A DNA stretch of 64,000 nt from Chelatococcus composti. Lineage in GTDB: Bacteria > Pseudomonadota > Alphaproteobacteria > Rhizobiales > Beijerinckiaceae. Made by a program: the position numbers and the translations under genes. Below, one piece after another: positions 9,219 through 17,954 of this stretch. The notes under the pieces are model-generated. The model worked only from the letters and a program-made list of their open reading frames with translations. It searched no databases and was not told the origin of the DNA. Numbering within the stretch: the first letter of the stretch is position 1; every line of letters begins with the position of its first letter. The stretch covers positions 372,001 through 436,000 of the forward strand of contig NZ_JACHEH010000004.1 of the NCBI RefSeq assembly GCF_014201415.1, in the 5' to 3' direction.

Positions 9219-9236
9219 GATGTAGTATTACACATC
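9219..9236. promoter_or_regulatory. Inverted repeat upstream of cydA, candidate operator
   Basis: GATGT and ACATC form a 5-bp inverted repeat with an 8-base spacer (AGTATTAC), 39 bases upstream of the cydA start codon, in a local AT-rich patch. The spacing does not fit the FNR/FixK consensus. An oxygen-, NO- or redox-responsive repressor is a guess from context only. Confidence 0.3.
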
Positions 9237-9274
9237 GGGTTCGATGGAGGCCCGATCATCGGAGGGCCGGCGAC

Positions 9275-10672
9275 ATGGATATCGACGCGACGATGCTGGC
9301 GCGCATCCAGTTCGCCTTCACCGTCACCTTCCACATCATTTTTCCGGCCTTCACCATCGGCCTGTCTGCCTTCATCACCACTTTGCTGGGCCGCTGGCTC
9401 TATACCGGCGACGAACACTACCGCACGCTCGCCCGCTTCTGGACGAAGATCTTCGCCGTGTCCTTCGCCATGGGCGTCGTGTCCGGCATCGTGCTGTCCT
9501 ACCAGTTCGGCACCAACTGGAGCCGCTTCTCGTCCGTGGTCGGCAACACCATCGGCCCGCTCATCGGCTACGAGGTGCTGACCGCCTTCTTCCTGGAGGC
9601 GACCTTCCTCGGCATCATGCTCTTCGGCTGGAACCGGGTGCCACCGGCGCTGCATTTCTTCGCGGCGCTCATGGTGGCGGTCGGCACCTGCATGTCGGCG
9701 TTCTGGATCCTCTCCGCCAACAGCTGGATGCAGTTTCCGACCGGGCACGAAGTGCGCGACGGCATCGCCTATCCGGTTGACTGGCTCGCCATCGTCTTCA
9801 GCCCCACCTTCCCGCTGCGCCTCGCGCACATGGTGGCGGCGGCCTATCTGACCACGGCCATCGTCGTCCTCGCCGTCGGGGCGCGCTATCTGCTGGCCGG
9901 TGTGCATGAGCGCCACGGCCGCACGATGATCGGCATGGGCCTCGGCATGACCCTGATCCTCGCGCCGCTGCAGGCCGTCATTGGTGATGCGCACGGTCTC
10001 AAGACGGCCGAGTACCAGCCGGTGAAGCTCGCCGCCATCGAGGGGCACTGGCCGGAGCGCGAGGTGGCGCCGCTCGTCCTCTTCGGCTGGCCGAACGAGC
10101 GGACGGAAACCAACGACTTCCAGATCGCCATCCCCCATCTCGGCAGCCTCATCATCACGCACGACTGGAACGGCGTCTATCCGGGCCTCAAGGCCTTCCC
10201 GCCGGAGGACAGACCGCCGGTGGCGCCGGTGTTCTTCTCCTTCCGCGTCATGGTCGGTCTCGGCTTCTTCATGATAGGGCTCGCCTTCTGGGGCGGCTAT
10301 CTCTGGCTGCGCGGGCAGCTCTTCACCTCGCGGCCCTTCCTGCGCATCGCCTCGTGGTCGTGGCCGACGGGCTTCGTCGCCATCATCGCCGGCTGGTTCG
10401 TGGCCGAGATCGGCCGCCAGCCCTGGGTGGCGACGGGCATCCTGCGCACGGTGGACGCGAGCTCGCCGGTCGCCCCGGCCACGGTTGCCGTCACGCTGGC
10501 GCTCTTCGTGGTCGTCTACGGCATCGTCTTCACCATGGGCATCCGCTACATCAACCGGCTCATTGTGAAGGGCCCCGCTCCCGAGGTCGCCGTCGAGCCG
10601 AAGGGCCTGCCCAACCGCCCGCTGTCGGCCGCCGAGGAGGCGGCCCGCGCCGCCATGCAACCCGGACCGTGA
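9275..10672 (+). CDS. cydA: Cytochrome bd-type ubiquinol oxidase subunit I
   Basis: Haem-bearing subunit of the quinol oxidase that reduces O2 to water without proton pumping; inner membrane. 465 residues, with about nine membrane segments. The N-terminus has LARIQFAFTVTFHIIFPAF with the axial histidine (His20), the periplasmic substrate region QPVKLAAIEGHWPE is intact, and WFVAEIGRQPW marks the conserved C-terminal helix. The Q-loop is short, as in the cyanide-insensitive (CioA) branch, rather than long as in E. coli CydA. The ATG at 9275 follows GGAGGG. It forms an operon with cydB, 10 bases downstream. Confidence 0.97.
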   Translation: MDIDATMLARIQFAFTVTFHIIFPAFTIGLSAFITTLLGRWLYTGDEHYRTLARFWTKIFAVSFAMGVVSGIVLSYQFGTNWSRFSSVVGNTIGPLIGYEVLTAFFLEATFLGIMLFGWNRVPPALHFFAALMVAVGTCMSAFWILSANSWMQFPTGHEVRDGIAYPVDWLAIVFSPTFPLRLAHMVAAAYLTTAIVVLAVGARYLLAGVHERHGRTMIGMGLGMTLILAPLQAVIGDAHGLKTAEYQPVKLAAIEGHWPEREVAPLVLFGWPNERTETNDFQIAIPHLGSLIITHDWNGVYPGLKAFPPEDRPPVAPVFFSFRVMVGLGFFMIGLAFWGGYLWLRGQLFTSRPFLRIASWSWPTGFVAIIAGWFVAEIGRQPWVATGILRTVDASSPVAPATVAVTLALFVVVYGIVFTMGIRYINRLIVKGPAPEVAVEPKGLPNRPLSAAEEAARAAMQPGP

Positions 10673-10682
10673 GGAGCATGCC

Positions 10683-11687
10683 ATGGAATGGTATCTGCCC
10701 ATCATCTGGGCCGGGCTGATTGCCACGGCCGTCGCGCTCTACGTCATCCTCGATGGCTTCGATCTCGGCATGGGCATACTCTTTCCCACGACGCGGGAGG
10801 AGGCGCGCCGGGACGAGATGATGAACTCCGTCGCCCCCTTCTGGGACGGCAACGAGACCTGGCTGGTGCTGGGGGGCGGCGGCCTGTGGGTCGCCTTCCC
10901 CCACGCCTATGCGGTCATCATGCCGGCGCTCTACCTGCCCGTCATCGTGATGCTGCTCGCCCTCATTTTCCGGGGCGTGTCCTTCGAGTTCCGCTGGGTG
11001 GCCAAGCCCCGCCACCGCATGTGGGACCTCGCCTTCTCCGGCGGCTCCATCGTCGCGGCCTTCGCCCAGGGCGTCATCCTCGGCGGCCTGCTGCAGGGCA
11101 TACGGGTGGAGAACCGGGAGTTCGCCGGCGGTGCCTTCGACTGGCTGGCGCCGTTCCCGCTGCTGTGCGGCGTCGGCGTCGTCGCCGGCTATGGGCTCAT
11201 CGGCTGCTGCTGGCTGATCATGAAGACGCACGGCCCGACCGCCGACCACGCCCGCCGGCTGGCCCCGCTCTTCCTCGCTGCCGTCGGCATCTGCGCCGCG
11301 CTCGTGAGCATCTGGACGCCGGCCTCGTTCGGACGCATCGCCGACCGCTGGTTCTCGACGCCGAACATCTACTTCCTGTGGCTCCTGCCGGCCGCGACAG
11401 CCGGCCTCTTCCTCCTCGCCTGGCACGGGATGCGTCGGGGGCGCACGGCGCTGCCCTTCTTCTGCACGATCGGAATCTTCCTCCTGTGCTATGCCGGGCT
11501 CGCCATCTCCAACTTCCCCTATCTCGTGCCGCCCACCCTGACGGTGTGGGACACAGCGGCGGTGCCTGCATCGCAGATCTTCGTCCTCATCGGCACCCTG
11601 CCGCTGCTGCCCATGATCCTGGGCTACACCGTCTTCGTGTACTGGACGTTCCGCGGCAAGCTGAAGGAGGGAGAGGGCTACCACTAG
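10683..11687 (+). CDS. cydB: Cytochrome bd-type ubiquinol oxidase subunit II
   Basis: Partner subunit of CydA, an eight- to nine-helix membrane protein that stabilises the haem site. 334 residues. The start MEWYLPIIWAGLIATAVALY and DGFDLGMGILFPTTREE are classic CydB, followed by APFWDGNETWLVLGGG, the most conserved stretch of the family. Ribosome site GAGGAG. The last helix ends in TVFVYWTFRGKLKEGEGYH. The 110 bases after it contain no CydX-like small reading frame. Confidence 0.97.
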   Translation: MEWYLPIIWAGLIATAVALYVILDGFDLGMGILFPTTREEARRDEMMNSVAPFWDGNETWLVLGGGGLWVAFPHAYAVIMPALYLPVIVMLLALIFRGVSFEFRWVAKPRHRMWDLAFSGGSIVAAFAQGVILGGLLQGIRVENREFAGGAFDWLAPFPLLCGVGVVAGYGLIGCCWLIMKTHGPTADHARRLAPLFLAAVGICAALVSIWTPASFGRIADRWFSTPNIYFLWLLPAATAGLFLLAWHGMRRGRTALPFFCTIGIFLLCYAGLAISNFPYLVPPTLTVWDTAAVPASQIFVLIGTLPLLPMILGYTVFVYWTFRGKLKEGEGYH

Positions 11688-11798
11688 CCCGCCTTCCCTG
11701 CAGCCGCGCCATGTCCGCCGGTCGTTGGCCGGTGCATCGCGGCAGGCTATGCTGGCCAGCCTGCCGTTGCCGGCAGGTGCGTCAATGGAAGGCAGGAC

Positions 11799-12686
11799 AT
11801 GCGTTGGGGTGATTTTCGCCGGTCGGACAATGTCGAGGACCGGCGCTACAGCGGTGGAGGCTTTCAGATCCCCGGCGGGGGCCGTGGCGGCGGCCTCGGC
11901 ATCGGCACGATTCTCGTGCTCGGGCTCATCGGCTGGGCGCTCGGCATCGACCCGCGCATCCTCATCGGCGGTGCCGAGATGCTCTCGGGCGGCGGCTCGT
12001 CCTACGAGCAGGCGGAGACCGGCACGCGCGGCGCCCCGCAGGACGAGGCCGGGCAGTTCGCCGCCGCCATTCTGGGCAATACGGAGGATGTCTGGACAGA
12101 GGTGCTGCCGCAGCAGGCGAACATCGCCTACAAGGCGCCGAAGATGGTGATCTTCTCCGGCGCCACGCGGTCGGGCTGCGGCTTCGCCCAGTCGGCCATG
12201 GGCCCCTTCTATTGCCCCCTGGACCAGACGGTCTACATCGACCTCAGCTTCTTCGACGACATGCGCCGGCGCTTCCGCGCGGGCGGCGACTTCGCCTATG
12301 CCTATGTCATCGCCCACGAGGTCGGACACCATGTGGAGAACCTGCTCGGCATCCTGCCCAAGGTGCAGCAGGCGCAGCGCCAGGTCTCGCAGCGCCAGGC
12401 GAACGAGCTGTCGGTGCGCGTGGAGCTGATGGCCGACTGCCTGGCCGGCGTGTGGGCCAACCACAGCGAGCAGCGCTGGAAGGCACTGGAGCCCGGCGAT
12501 GTGGAGGAGGCGATGAACGCGGCCGAGGCCATCGGCGACGACCGCCTGCAGAAGGCCGGCCAGGGCTATGCCGTGCCCGAGACCTTTACCCACGGCTCGT
12601 CCGAGCAGCGCGTGCGCTGGTTCATGACCGGGCTCAAGGACGGCCGCGTGCAGGCGTGCGACACCTTCGGCGCCAGCAGGCTGTGA
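11799..12686 (+). CDS. Membrane-anchored zinc metallopeptidase, YpfJ/KPN_02809 family
   Basis: 295 residues. The N-terminus is hydrophilic and glycine-rich (MRWGDFRRSDNVEDRR), then one membrane segment GTILVLGLIGWALGI (about 43-57), then a neutral zinc-metallopeptidase domain with HEVGHH (173-178) and a downstream VELMADCLAGVW that supplies the third ligand. The domain also holds GCGFAQSAMGPFYCPLDQ with two conserved cysteines. Length and layout fit the family well; physiological substrates are unknown. It sits alone after cydB (111 bases) and 26 bases before moaB, with which it may be cotranscribed. Confidence 0.93.
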   Translation: MRWGDFRRSDNVEDRRYSGGGFQIPGGGRGGGLGIGTILVLGLIGWALGIDPRILIGGAEMLSGGGSSYEQAETGTRGAPQDEAGQFAAAILGNTEDVWTEVLPQQANIAYKAPKMVIFSGATRSGCGFAQSAMGPFYCPLDQTVYIDLSFFDDMRRRFRAGGDFAYAYVIAHEVGHHVENLLGILPKVQQAQRQVSQRQANELSVRVELMADCLAGVWANHSEQRWKALEPGDVEEAMNAAEAIGDDRLQKAGQGYAVPETFTHGSSEQRVRWFMTGLKDGRVQACDTFGASRL

Positions 12687-12712
12687 CGGTTCCATCCCAT
12701 CAGGCAGAGGCC

Positions 12713-13264
12713 ATGTCCCGCATCGACGAAACGCGCCCCTTCATCCCGGTTTCCATTGCCGTCCTCACCGTCTCGGACACACGCACCCTCGCAGACGACC
12801 GCTCCGGCGACACGCTCGCCGGGCGCATCGAGGCGGCAGGCCACCGGCTCGCCGCCCGCGCCATCGTGCCGGACGACGTGGAGGAGATCCGCAAGGTGGT
12901 GAAGGGCTGGATCGCCGACCCCGGCGTCGATGTCATCATCACCACGGGCGGCACGGGCTTCACGGGCCGGGACGTGACACCCGAGGCCATCGAGCCCCTG
13001 TTCGAGAAGCGCATGGACGGCTTTTCCGACGTCTTCCACCGCATCTCCTACGACAAGATCGGTACCTCCACCCTGCAGTCGCGCGCGACGGCAGGCGTGG
13101 CGGGGGCAACCTACATCTTCGTGCTACCCGGCTCCCCCGGTGCCTGCAAGGATGCGTGGGACGGCATCCTCGCCGCACAGCTCGACTATCGCCACCGGCC
13201 CTGCAACTTCGTCGAGATCATGCCGCGGCTCGACGAGCACCTGAAGCGGGGCGCCGGCGGCTGA
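12713..13264 (+). CDS. moaB: Molybdenum cofactor biosynthesis protein B
   Basis: Acts in molybdopterin adenylylation or a related late step of molybdenum cofactor synthesis (MogA/MoaB superfamily); cytosolic. 183 residues from the ATG at 12713. The domain is complete: SIAVLTVSDTRTLADDRSGD (N-terminal strand and loop), ITTGGTGFTGRDVTPEA (the MPT-binding TGGTG loop), and FVLPGSPGACKDAW near the C-terminus. In-frame sequence upstream of 12713 overlaps the metallopeptidase gene and is not coding. The nearby genes have no evident Mo connection. Confidence 0.95.
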   Translation: MSRIDETRPFIPVSIAVLTVSDTRTLADDRSGDTLAGRIEAAGHRLAARAIVPDDVEEIRKVVKGWIADPGVDVIITTGGTGFTGRDVTPEAIEPLFEKRMDGFSDVFHRISYDKIGTSTLQSRATAGVAGATYIFVLPGSPGACKDAWDGILAAQLDYRHRPCNFVEIMPRLDEHLKRGAGG

Positions 13265-13285
13265 GCCGGCGGGACGGCACCGGCC

Positions 13286-13792
13286 TCAGACGGTCGCCTC
13301 GAAGGTGACGGGCAGTGCCGGCAGCATCATCGGCCGGCGATGGCCGGCGACCACATGGGCCTTCGACAGGAGCATGCGCGGGCCGAGCGGCGCTCCGCCG
13401 AGGAGGGCCCGTGCCACGTAACGCAGGCGGCCGAGCGGCACGATGCACGAGCCGCCGAGCCAGAAGCCCGTGACCCGGCCGGTATCCTCGCGGCGCAGGA
13501 AGCGCTCCATCACCGAGATCCAGTTCGCCGCCGGCACGTCGCCGGCCTCGAGCAGCATCAGCCAGCGGCCGCGCGCTTCGCGGATGCCCTCGCTCCAGCC
13601 TTCCCCAGGGGATCCGGCCCGCACGAGCGAAGCGCCGACGGCCTCGGCCACCTGCTCTGTCTCCCGGTCCTCCCGCCAATCGATGATGATGGCCTCGCGC
13701 ACGACCGCAGCCGCGACGCCGGGCACCAGGGCGGCCAGCGTCGCCCCGAGGCGCTCCGTATCGCCGTTGGCCATGATGAGGACGGAAATCAT
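13286..13792 (-). CDS. Glycosyltransferase family 2-like protein, short
   Basis: 168 residues from the ATG at 13792 (a TTG at 13798 is the alternative). It begins like a GT-A fold, MISVLIMANGDTERLGATLA, with a nucleotide-sugar-like strand-helix, a WSEGIREARGRWLMLLEAGD segment that resembles the family 2 acceptor/DxD region, and a C-terminal tail. The usual DxD metal motif is not clean (LEAGD), and the protein is about half the usual GT2 length, so it may be non-catalytic or use a small substrate. It is convergent with moaB across 21 bases. Comparable short proteins sit beside moaB in other Rhizobiales. Confidence 0.65.
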   Translation of the reverse strand: MISVLIMANGDTERLGATLAALVPGVAAAVVREAIIIDWREDRETEQVAEAVGASLVRAGSPGEGWSEGIREARGRWLMLLEAGDVPAANWISVMERFLRREDTGRVTGFWLGGSCIVPLGRLRYVARALLGGAPLGPRMLLSKAHVVAGHRRPMMLPALPVTFEATV

Positions 13793-14133
13793 ACGCAAAG
13801 CCTAGCGCAGGCCCGGAAGCGTGGCGCTGCGGCACGCTGTCTTAGCGGCCGCGGCTGCATGGCAGGCAGCGCGCTCCGGCCGTGGGCTGCGGCACTTGCC
13901 GCCGGGGGAGGTGCGCCGTGTTCTCACGCCTCCATCTGGCGCTGTCGACATGTCCTTCGCAGGCATCCTGTCTTTCCGCGGTCTTGGCATCGTTCCTGCA
14001 GGCCGTCGCGCCCGTCACGCCGGGCGCGGCTGCGCGAGACCTTCTCCACATTGCGCAAGGCCGGCCCGCTGGACAACCGCCCGATTTGTTCTCTATATGT
14101 TCTCATTCACGATCGCTGGAATCGGAGGCGCCC
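13793..14133. other. 341-base divergent intergenic region
   Basis: Lies between the glycosyltransferase-like gene (minus) and the radical SAM gene (plus). No convincing reading frame on either strand: the open frames here lack ribosome sites and family features. The only clear element is the SOS box near its right end, listed separately. The rest is GC-rich, without hairpins carrying T-runs. Confidence 0.6.
14088..14102 (+). promoter_or_regulatory. LexA (SOS) box, alphaproteobacterial type
   Basis: GTTCTCTATATGTTC matches the direct-repeat GTTC-N7-GTTC consensus known for LexA in alphaproteobacteria exactly, with the usual AT-rich spacer. It ends 31 bases before the radical SAM start codon, a typical place for repression of transcription. 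Confidence 0.75.
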
Positions 14134-15327
14134 ATGCGGGCCCGAGCCGTCTCTCATTCACCTGTCCCTGCCGTGCCACCGCGCGCCGGACGGGGGCGCG
14201 ATCCGCTGAAGGAGCTGCCGCAGGTCTGCCCGGCGGACCCGTTCGCCCACATCGGCAACCGCATCGATCCGGAGCGCAGGCGCGGCCGCGGAGCCGTCAG
14301 CAACCCGGCCGCGCGCTACGAGCCAACCCATCGGGAGGACGTGGACGACGGCTGGGAGAGCCTTGCCGACCTGCCGCCGTTCAAGACGGAGGTGCAGACC
14401 GAGAAGGCGCGCACCATCATCACGCGCAACGATTCACCGGACATCGCCTTCGACCGCTCGGTAAACCCCTATCGCGGCTGCGAGCACGGCTGCGTCTACT
14501 GCTTCGCCCGGCCGACCCATGCCTACATGGGCCTGTCGCCGGGGCTCGACTTCGAGTCGAAGCTTTTCGCCAAGCCGGACGCGCCGGCGCTGCTCGAGAA
14601 GGAGCTGTCCCGGCCCGGATACGTGCCGCGCACGATCGCCATCGGCACCAATACGGACCCCTATCAGCCCATCGAACGCAAGTTCCGCCTCATGCGCGGC
14701 ATCCTCGAGGTGCTGGACCGGGCCTCGCACCCGGTGGGGATCGTCACCAAGTCGGCCCTCGTGGCGCGTGACATCGACCTTCTTGCGCCGATGGCGGAGC
14801 GGGGCCTCGCCAAGGTGGCGATCTCCGTCACCACGCTGGATGCCAGGCTCGCCCGCACCATGGAACCGCGCGCCGCGACGCCGCAGCGCCGGCTCGACAC
14901 CATCCGCCGCCTCAGTGAGGCCGGCATTCCCGTCTCCGTGCTCGTCGCCCCCATCGTGCCGGCCATCAACGATGCGGAGATCGAGGATATTCTCGCCGCC
15001 GCCCACGCCGCGGGTGCGCGAGAGGCGGGCTACGTCATGCTGCGCCTGCCGCTCGAGGTGCGCGACATCGTGCGCGACTGGCTGATGAGCAACTATCCCG
15101 ACAAGGCCAGGCACGTGCTGTCGCTCGTGCGCTCAACGCGCGGCGGCAAGGACTACGACTCGAGCTGGGGACAGCGCATGGTCGGTTCCGGCCCCTATGC
15201 CTGGATGATCGGCCGGCGCTTCGAAATGGCGGCCGAGCGCCTCGGCTTCAACAAGCGCCGCACGCGGCTGCGGACAGACCTGTTCTGCCCGCCCCGCCGC
15301 GGCGCCGAGCAGCTCAGCCTCTTCTGA
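14134..15327 (+). CDS. PA0069/SplB-like radical SAM protein, predicted SOS-regulated
   Basis: 397 residues. The radical SAM cluster is Cys116-x3-Cys120-x2-Cys123 in NPYRGCEHGCVYCFARPTHA, the form shared by the PA0069/Rv2578c family and the spore photoproduct lyase superfamily; GTNTDPYQPIE and LVAPIVPAINDAEIE are further family motifs. Start ATG at 14134, with GGAGG about 10 bases before. The N-terminal 90 residues are variable. The substrate of the family is unproven; a nucleic-acid repair role is often suggested, and the LexA box directly upstream supports that. Followed after 11 bases by a VOC gene. Confidence 0.92.
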   Translation: MRARAVSHSPVPAVPPRAGRGRDPLKELPQVCPADPFAHIGNRIDPERRRGRGAVSNPAARYEPTHREDVDDGWESLADLPPFKTEVQTEKARTIITRNDSPDIAFDRSVNPYRGCEHGCVYCFARPTHAYMGLSPGLDFESKLFAKPDAPALLEKELSRPGYVPRTIAIGTNTDPYQPIERKFRLMRGILEVLDRASHPVGIVTKSALVARDIDLLAPMAERGLAKVAISVTTLDARLARTMEPRAATPQRRLDTIRRLSEAGIPVSVLVAPIVPAINDAEIEDILAAAHAAGAREAGYVMLRLPLEVRDIVRDWLMSNYPDKARHVLSLVRSTRGGKDYDSSWGQRMVGSGPYAWMIGRRFEMAAERLGFNKRRTRLRTDLFCPPRRGAEQLSLF

Positions 15328-15338
15328 AGGAAAGACTG

Positions 15339-15779
15339 ATGTCCGCCGCCGTTCCCGCCCGCGTCAACCTCATCACCCTCGGCGTCACGGACCGCGCCGC
15401 GAGCCGGCACTTCTACGAGAAGCTCGGCTGGCAGCCGAAGGCCCGGGCCTTCGAGGACGCCATCACCTTTCTCGCCCTCGACAATCTCGTGCTCGCCCTC
15501 TGGGACCGGGGCCAGCTTGCCGTGGATGCCGGGCTGCCGCCGACGCCTCCAGGGTTCGGCGGCTTCACCCTCGCCATCAACGTGGCGGACGAACAGGCGG
15601 TGGACGTTGCGCTCGAGGCGGCGGTGGCCGCAGGCGGGCGCGTGCTGAAGCCGGGCGCCAGGGCAGACTGGGGCGGCTATTCGGGCTATTTCGCCGACCC
15701 CGACGGCCATCCGTGGGAGGTGGCGTTCAACCCCTTCATGCCACTCGACGAGCGCGGGCTGCTCGTTCTGCCGGACTGA
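15339..15779 (+). CDS. VOC family (glyoxalase/bleomycin resistance-like) protein
   Basis: 146 residues, a single vicinal-oxygen-chelate domain: NLITLGVTDRAASRHFYEKL at the N-terminus, FTLAINVADEQAVDVALEAA in the middle and FADPDGHPWEVAFNPF at the C-terminus, the last being the conserved metal-ligand region with Glu. Its start has a strong ribosome site, AAGGAAAG, and it lies 11 bases after the radical SAM gene, so the two are probably cotranscribed. The reaction cannot be told from sequence. Confidence 0.88.
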   Translation: MSAAVPARVNLITLGVTDRAASRHFYEKLGWQPKARAFEDAITFLALDNLVLALWDRGQLAVDAGLPPTPPGFGGFTLAINVADEQAVDVALEAAVAAGGRVLKPGARADWGGYSGYFADPDGHPWEVAFNPFMPLDERGLLVLPD

Positions 15780-15788
15780 CTCGCCGTA

Positions 15789-15807
15789 CGCCCGCGTGCC
15801 GCGGGCG
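15789..15807 (+). terminator. GC hairpin after the VOC gene, weak terminator candidate
   Basis: CGCCCGCG and CGCGGGCG form an 8-bp stem with a 3-base loop, 9 bases after the VOC stop codon. There is no T-run, so intrinsic termination is doubtful. Confidence 0.3.
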
Positions 15808-15861
15808 CGGGACTGTACCTTCCGGCCTTGAGCCTTCGCCCGTGCGCGCCATGATGGCCGC

Positions 15862-16509
15862 ATGAAGCGTATCGACGACACTGATTCGCCGGCAGGCCCG
15901 GCTTTCGCGCCAGCCTCTTTCGCGCGGGAGGAGGACTGCCGCCGGCGTGGCCTCTGGCCAGTCGCCGGAGTGGACGAGGTGGGACGCGGCCCCCTCGCCG
16001 GCCCTGTCGTCGCAGCAGCGGTCGTGCTCGATCCTGACCGCATCCCCGAGGGCCTCACGGATTCCAAGAAGCTCACGCCCGCGCGGCGCGAGGCACTTTA
16101 CGCTTTCATCCTCGAGAGCGCGGCCGTCTCGGTGGCGAGCGTGCCGGCCAGCGTCATCGACCGCATCAACATCCGCCAGGCGACGCTCGCCGCCATGGCG
16201 CGGGCGCTGCGCGGCCTGCCCGTGCGGCCGCTGCACGCCTTCGTCGACGGCAGGGACTGCCCTCCCGATGCCCCCTGCCCGACCGAGGCGGTCGTCAAGG
16301 GCGACCTCACGGTCGCCTCGATCGCGGCGGCCTCGATCGTCGCCAAGGTCACGCGCGACCGGCTGATGTCCCGGCTGTGCCGGCAGTTTCCCGTCTACGG
16401 CTTCTCGTCCCACGCCGGCTACGGCACGCAGGCTCATCTCAGCGCCATCGCCGCGCACGGCCCCTCCCCGTTCCACCGCATGAGCTTCGCGCCCCTGCGG
16501 GTGGAATGA
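15862..16509 (+). CDS. rnhB: Ribonuclease HII
   Basis: Cleaves RNA in RNA-DNA hybrids and at single ribonucleotides in DNA. 215 residues. The catalytic start [17 protein letters not shown] (34-50) has Asp38-Glu39 and the GRG motif, [20 protein letters not shown] contains the later acidic residue and substrate-contact region, and [20 protein letters not shown] is the conserved C-terminal segment. The N-terminal 30 residues are an extra hydrophilic leader. It is convergent with the peroxiredoxin gene, 22 bases apart. Confidence 0.96.
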   Translation: MKRIDDTDSPAGPAFAPASFAREEDCRRRGLWPVAGVDEVGRGPLAGPVVAAAVVLDPDRIPEGLTDSKKLTPARREALYAFILESAAVSVASVPASVIDRINIRQATLAAMARALRGLPVRPLHAFVDGRDCPPDAPCPTEAVVKGDLTVASIAAASIVAKVTRDRLMSRLCRQFPVYGFSSHAGYGTQAHLSAIAAHGPSPFHRMSFAPLRVE

Positions 16510-16531
16510 GCGGGGCCGCCGGCCGGCAGCC

Positions 16532-17017
16532 TCAGAGCTGGGAGAGGAGGTGCTCCGCGCCGGAGACCTCGGCCTTGCCGGGCGCGTCCTCGACATTGAG
16601 CTGCCGGACGACGCCGTCTTCCACCACCATCGAGTAGCGCTGCGAGCGTGTGCCGAGGCCGAAGCCCGAGCCATCGAAGGCAAGTCCGATCGCCTTGGCG
16701 AAATCGGCATTGCCATCGGCGAGGAACTCGATGACGCCCGCAGCGCCCGTCGCCTTGCTCCAGGCGTCCATGACGAAGACGTCATTGACCGCCGTCACCA
16801 CGATGGCATCGATGCCACGAGCCTTGATCTCGTCCGCCTTGGCGAGGAAGCCCGGCAGGTGGTTCTTGTGGCAGGTAGGCGTGAAGGCGCCCGGCACGGC
16901 GAACAGCACGACCTTGCGGCCCTTGAAGATGTCATCCGTGGTCCGCGGCGCCGGTCCGTCGGGCGTCATGACGCGGAAGGTCACGGGCGGCAGGCGGTCT
17001 CCAACTGCAATGGTCAT
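16532..17017 (-). CDS. Peroxiredoxin, Prx5 type
   Basis: Thiol peroxidase that reduces peroxides with glutathione, glutaredoxin or thioredoxin. 161 residues from the ATG at 17017, which has AAAGGAGCG upstream. The peroxidatic motif is PGAFTPTCHKNHLPGFL, with Cys49; no second cysteine follows, so this is a 1-Cys enzyme. VFVMDAWSK and the C-terminal NVEDAPGKAEVSGAEHLL are typical of bacterial Prx5. The open frame upstream to 17212 is only read-through. Confidence 0.95.
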   Translation of the reverse strand: MTIAVGDRLPPVTFRVMTPDGPAPRTTDDIFKGRKVVLFAVPGAFTPTCHKNHLPGFLAKADEIKARGIDAIVVTAVNDVFVMDAWSKATGAAGVIEFLADGNADFAKAIGLAFDGSGFGLGTRSQRYSMVVEDGVVRQLNVEDAPGKAEVSGAEHLLSQL

Positions 17018-17066
17018 GACAACGCTCCTTTGAGGAAAGGTCCCGCTCCACGGGCTCTTTTCTGAG

Positions 17067-17954
17067 TTAACGCGCCTTGGGCACGGCGTCGAGCGTTGCC
17101 GTGACGGATATCGCACCGGCGCTGCCGACGATCGTGAGCCTGGCGGAGGTCTTTTCGGCCGCGTCCTTCGGCCGTTCGGCAACCGGGATGCGCACGCGCG
17201 TGCGGCCGTCACTCTCGCGCGTCAACTCGGCCCTGTCGAAGTACCAGCCGCTCTCACCCTCGATGAACACATCCTCCAGCCCCTCGCCGGCGATGAGGGC
17301 GACGACCGTCACGTCGTCCCCCTGCCCGTCGATGCCCGCCGTCTCGAGCCTGAGGCCGGCGGCCTCCTCGCCCGGCGCCACCTCGCGCGGGACGCGGGCG
17401 ACGAAGGGGGCGAGCAGGGCAGCGTCCTCGGCCGATTCGGTCAGCTCCCGCACCACGTGCCCGCCCGTCGGGATGCAGAGCTTTTCGCACACCGCGTAGT
17501 CGAGCCGCAGATCGAGCACCACAGGGGCTCCGGGATCCTTCGCCACGATGCGCAGGGGCAGCACCACGTCGTCCTTGTAGCCAATGGACCAGCCCGCGCC
17601 GTCGAAGAAGCGGCGGGGCGCCGGCCATTCCACCTCGACGCGGGCGACGTTGCGCGAGCCCGACCAGTCAAAGACCGGCGGCACGCCGGAATCGCCGGGC
17701 TCGCGCCAGTAGGTCTTGAAGCCGGGATCGAGGGCGATGCTGAGGCCGGCGCGCCAGCTGCCGTCCGGCAGGCGGCCGGCCGACAGGAGCGCGATGGACG
17801 AGCGCTCGCCCCGGGCGCTCGCCGCGGGTGCGGCCTGCGCAAGGGCGGTCGTGCCCAGATCGGCCGCGAGCGTGAGACCGGCGGACAGGGCCAGGGCACC
17901 GCAGATGGCCAGCGCCCGCCGGGTGGCCGCGTAACAAGAATGTCGCTTCAGCAT
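17067..17954 (-). CDS. Secreted DsbD N-terminal domain protein
   Basis: 295 residues from the ATG at 17954, with a signal peptide (MLKRHSCYAATRRALAICGA then LALSAGLTLAA). The mature part matches the periplasmic alpha domain of thiol-disulphide interchange protein DsbD, including YWREPGDSGVPPVFDWSGS and the redox pair region DYAVCEKLCIP with two cysteines. The membrane beta domain and thioredoxin gamma domain of a full DsbD are absent, so it is a stand-alone periplasmic domain, perhaps accepting electrons from another partner. It sits 49 bases upstream of the peroxiredoxin gene, on the same strand, so the two may be cotranscribed. Confidence 0.85.
   Translation of the reverse strand: MLKRHSCYAATRRALAICGALALSAGLTLAADLGTTALAQAAPAASARGERSSIALLSAGRLPDGSWRAGLSIALDPGFKTYWREPGDSGVPPVFDWSGSRNVARVEVEWPAPRRFFDGAGWSIGYKDDVVLPLRIVAKDPGAPVVLDLRLDYAVCEKLCIPTGGHVVRELTESAEDAALLAPFVARVPREVAPGEEAAGLRLETAGIDGQGDDVTVVALIAGEGLEDVFIEGESGWYFDRAELTRESDGRTRVRIPVAERPKDAAEKTSARLTIVGSAGAISVTATLDAVPKAR

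Noticed and set aside
11688-11798. A cydX-like small gene after cydB
   Set aside because: No short frame with a ribosome site and a membrane helix was found in the gap.
9068-12695. Long minus-strand open frames opposite cydAB and the metallopeptidase gene
   Set aside because: Low-complexity His/Glu/Arg-rich translations; cydA and cydB on the plus strand are full-length and conserved.
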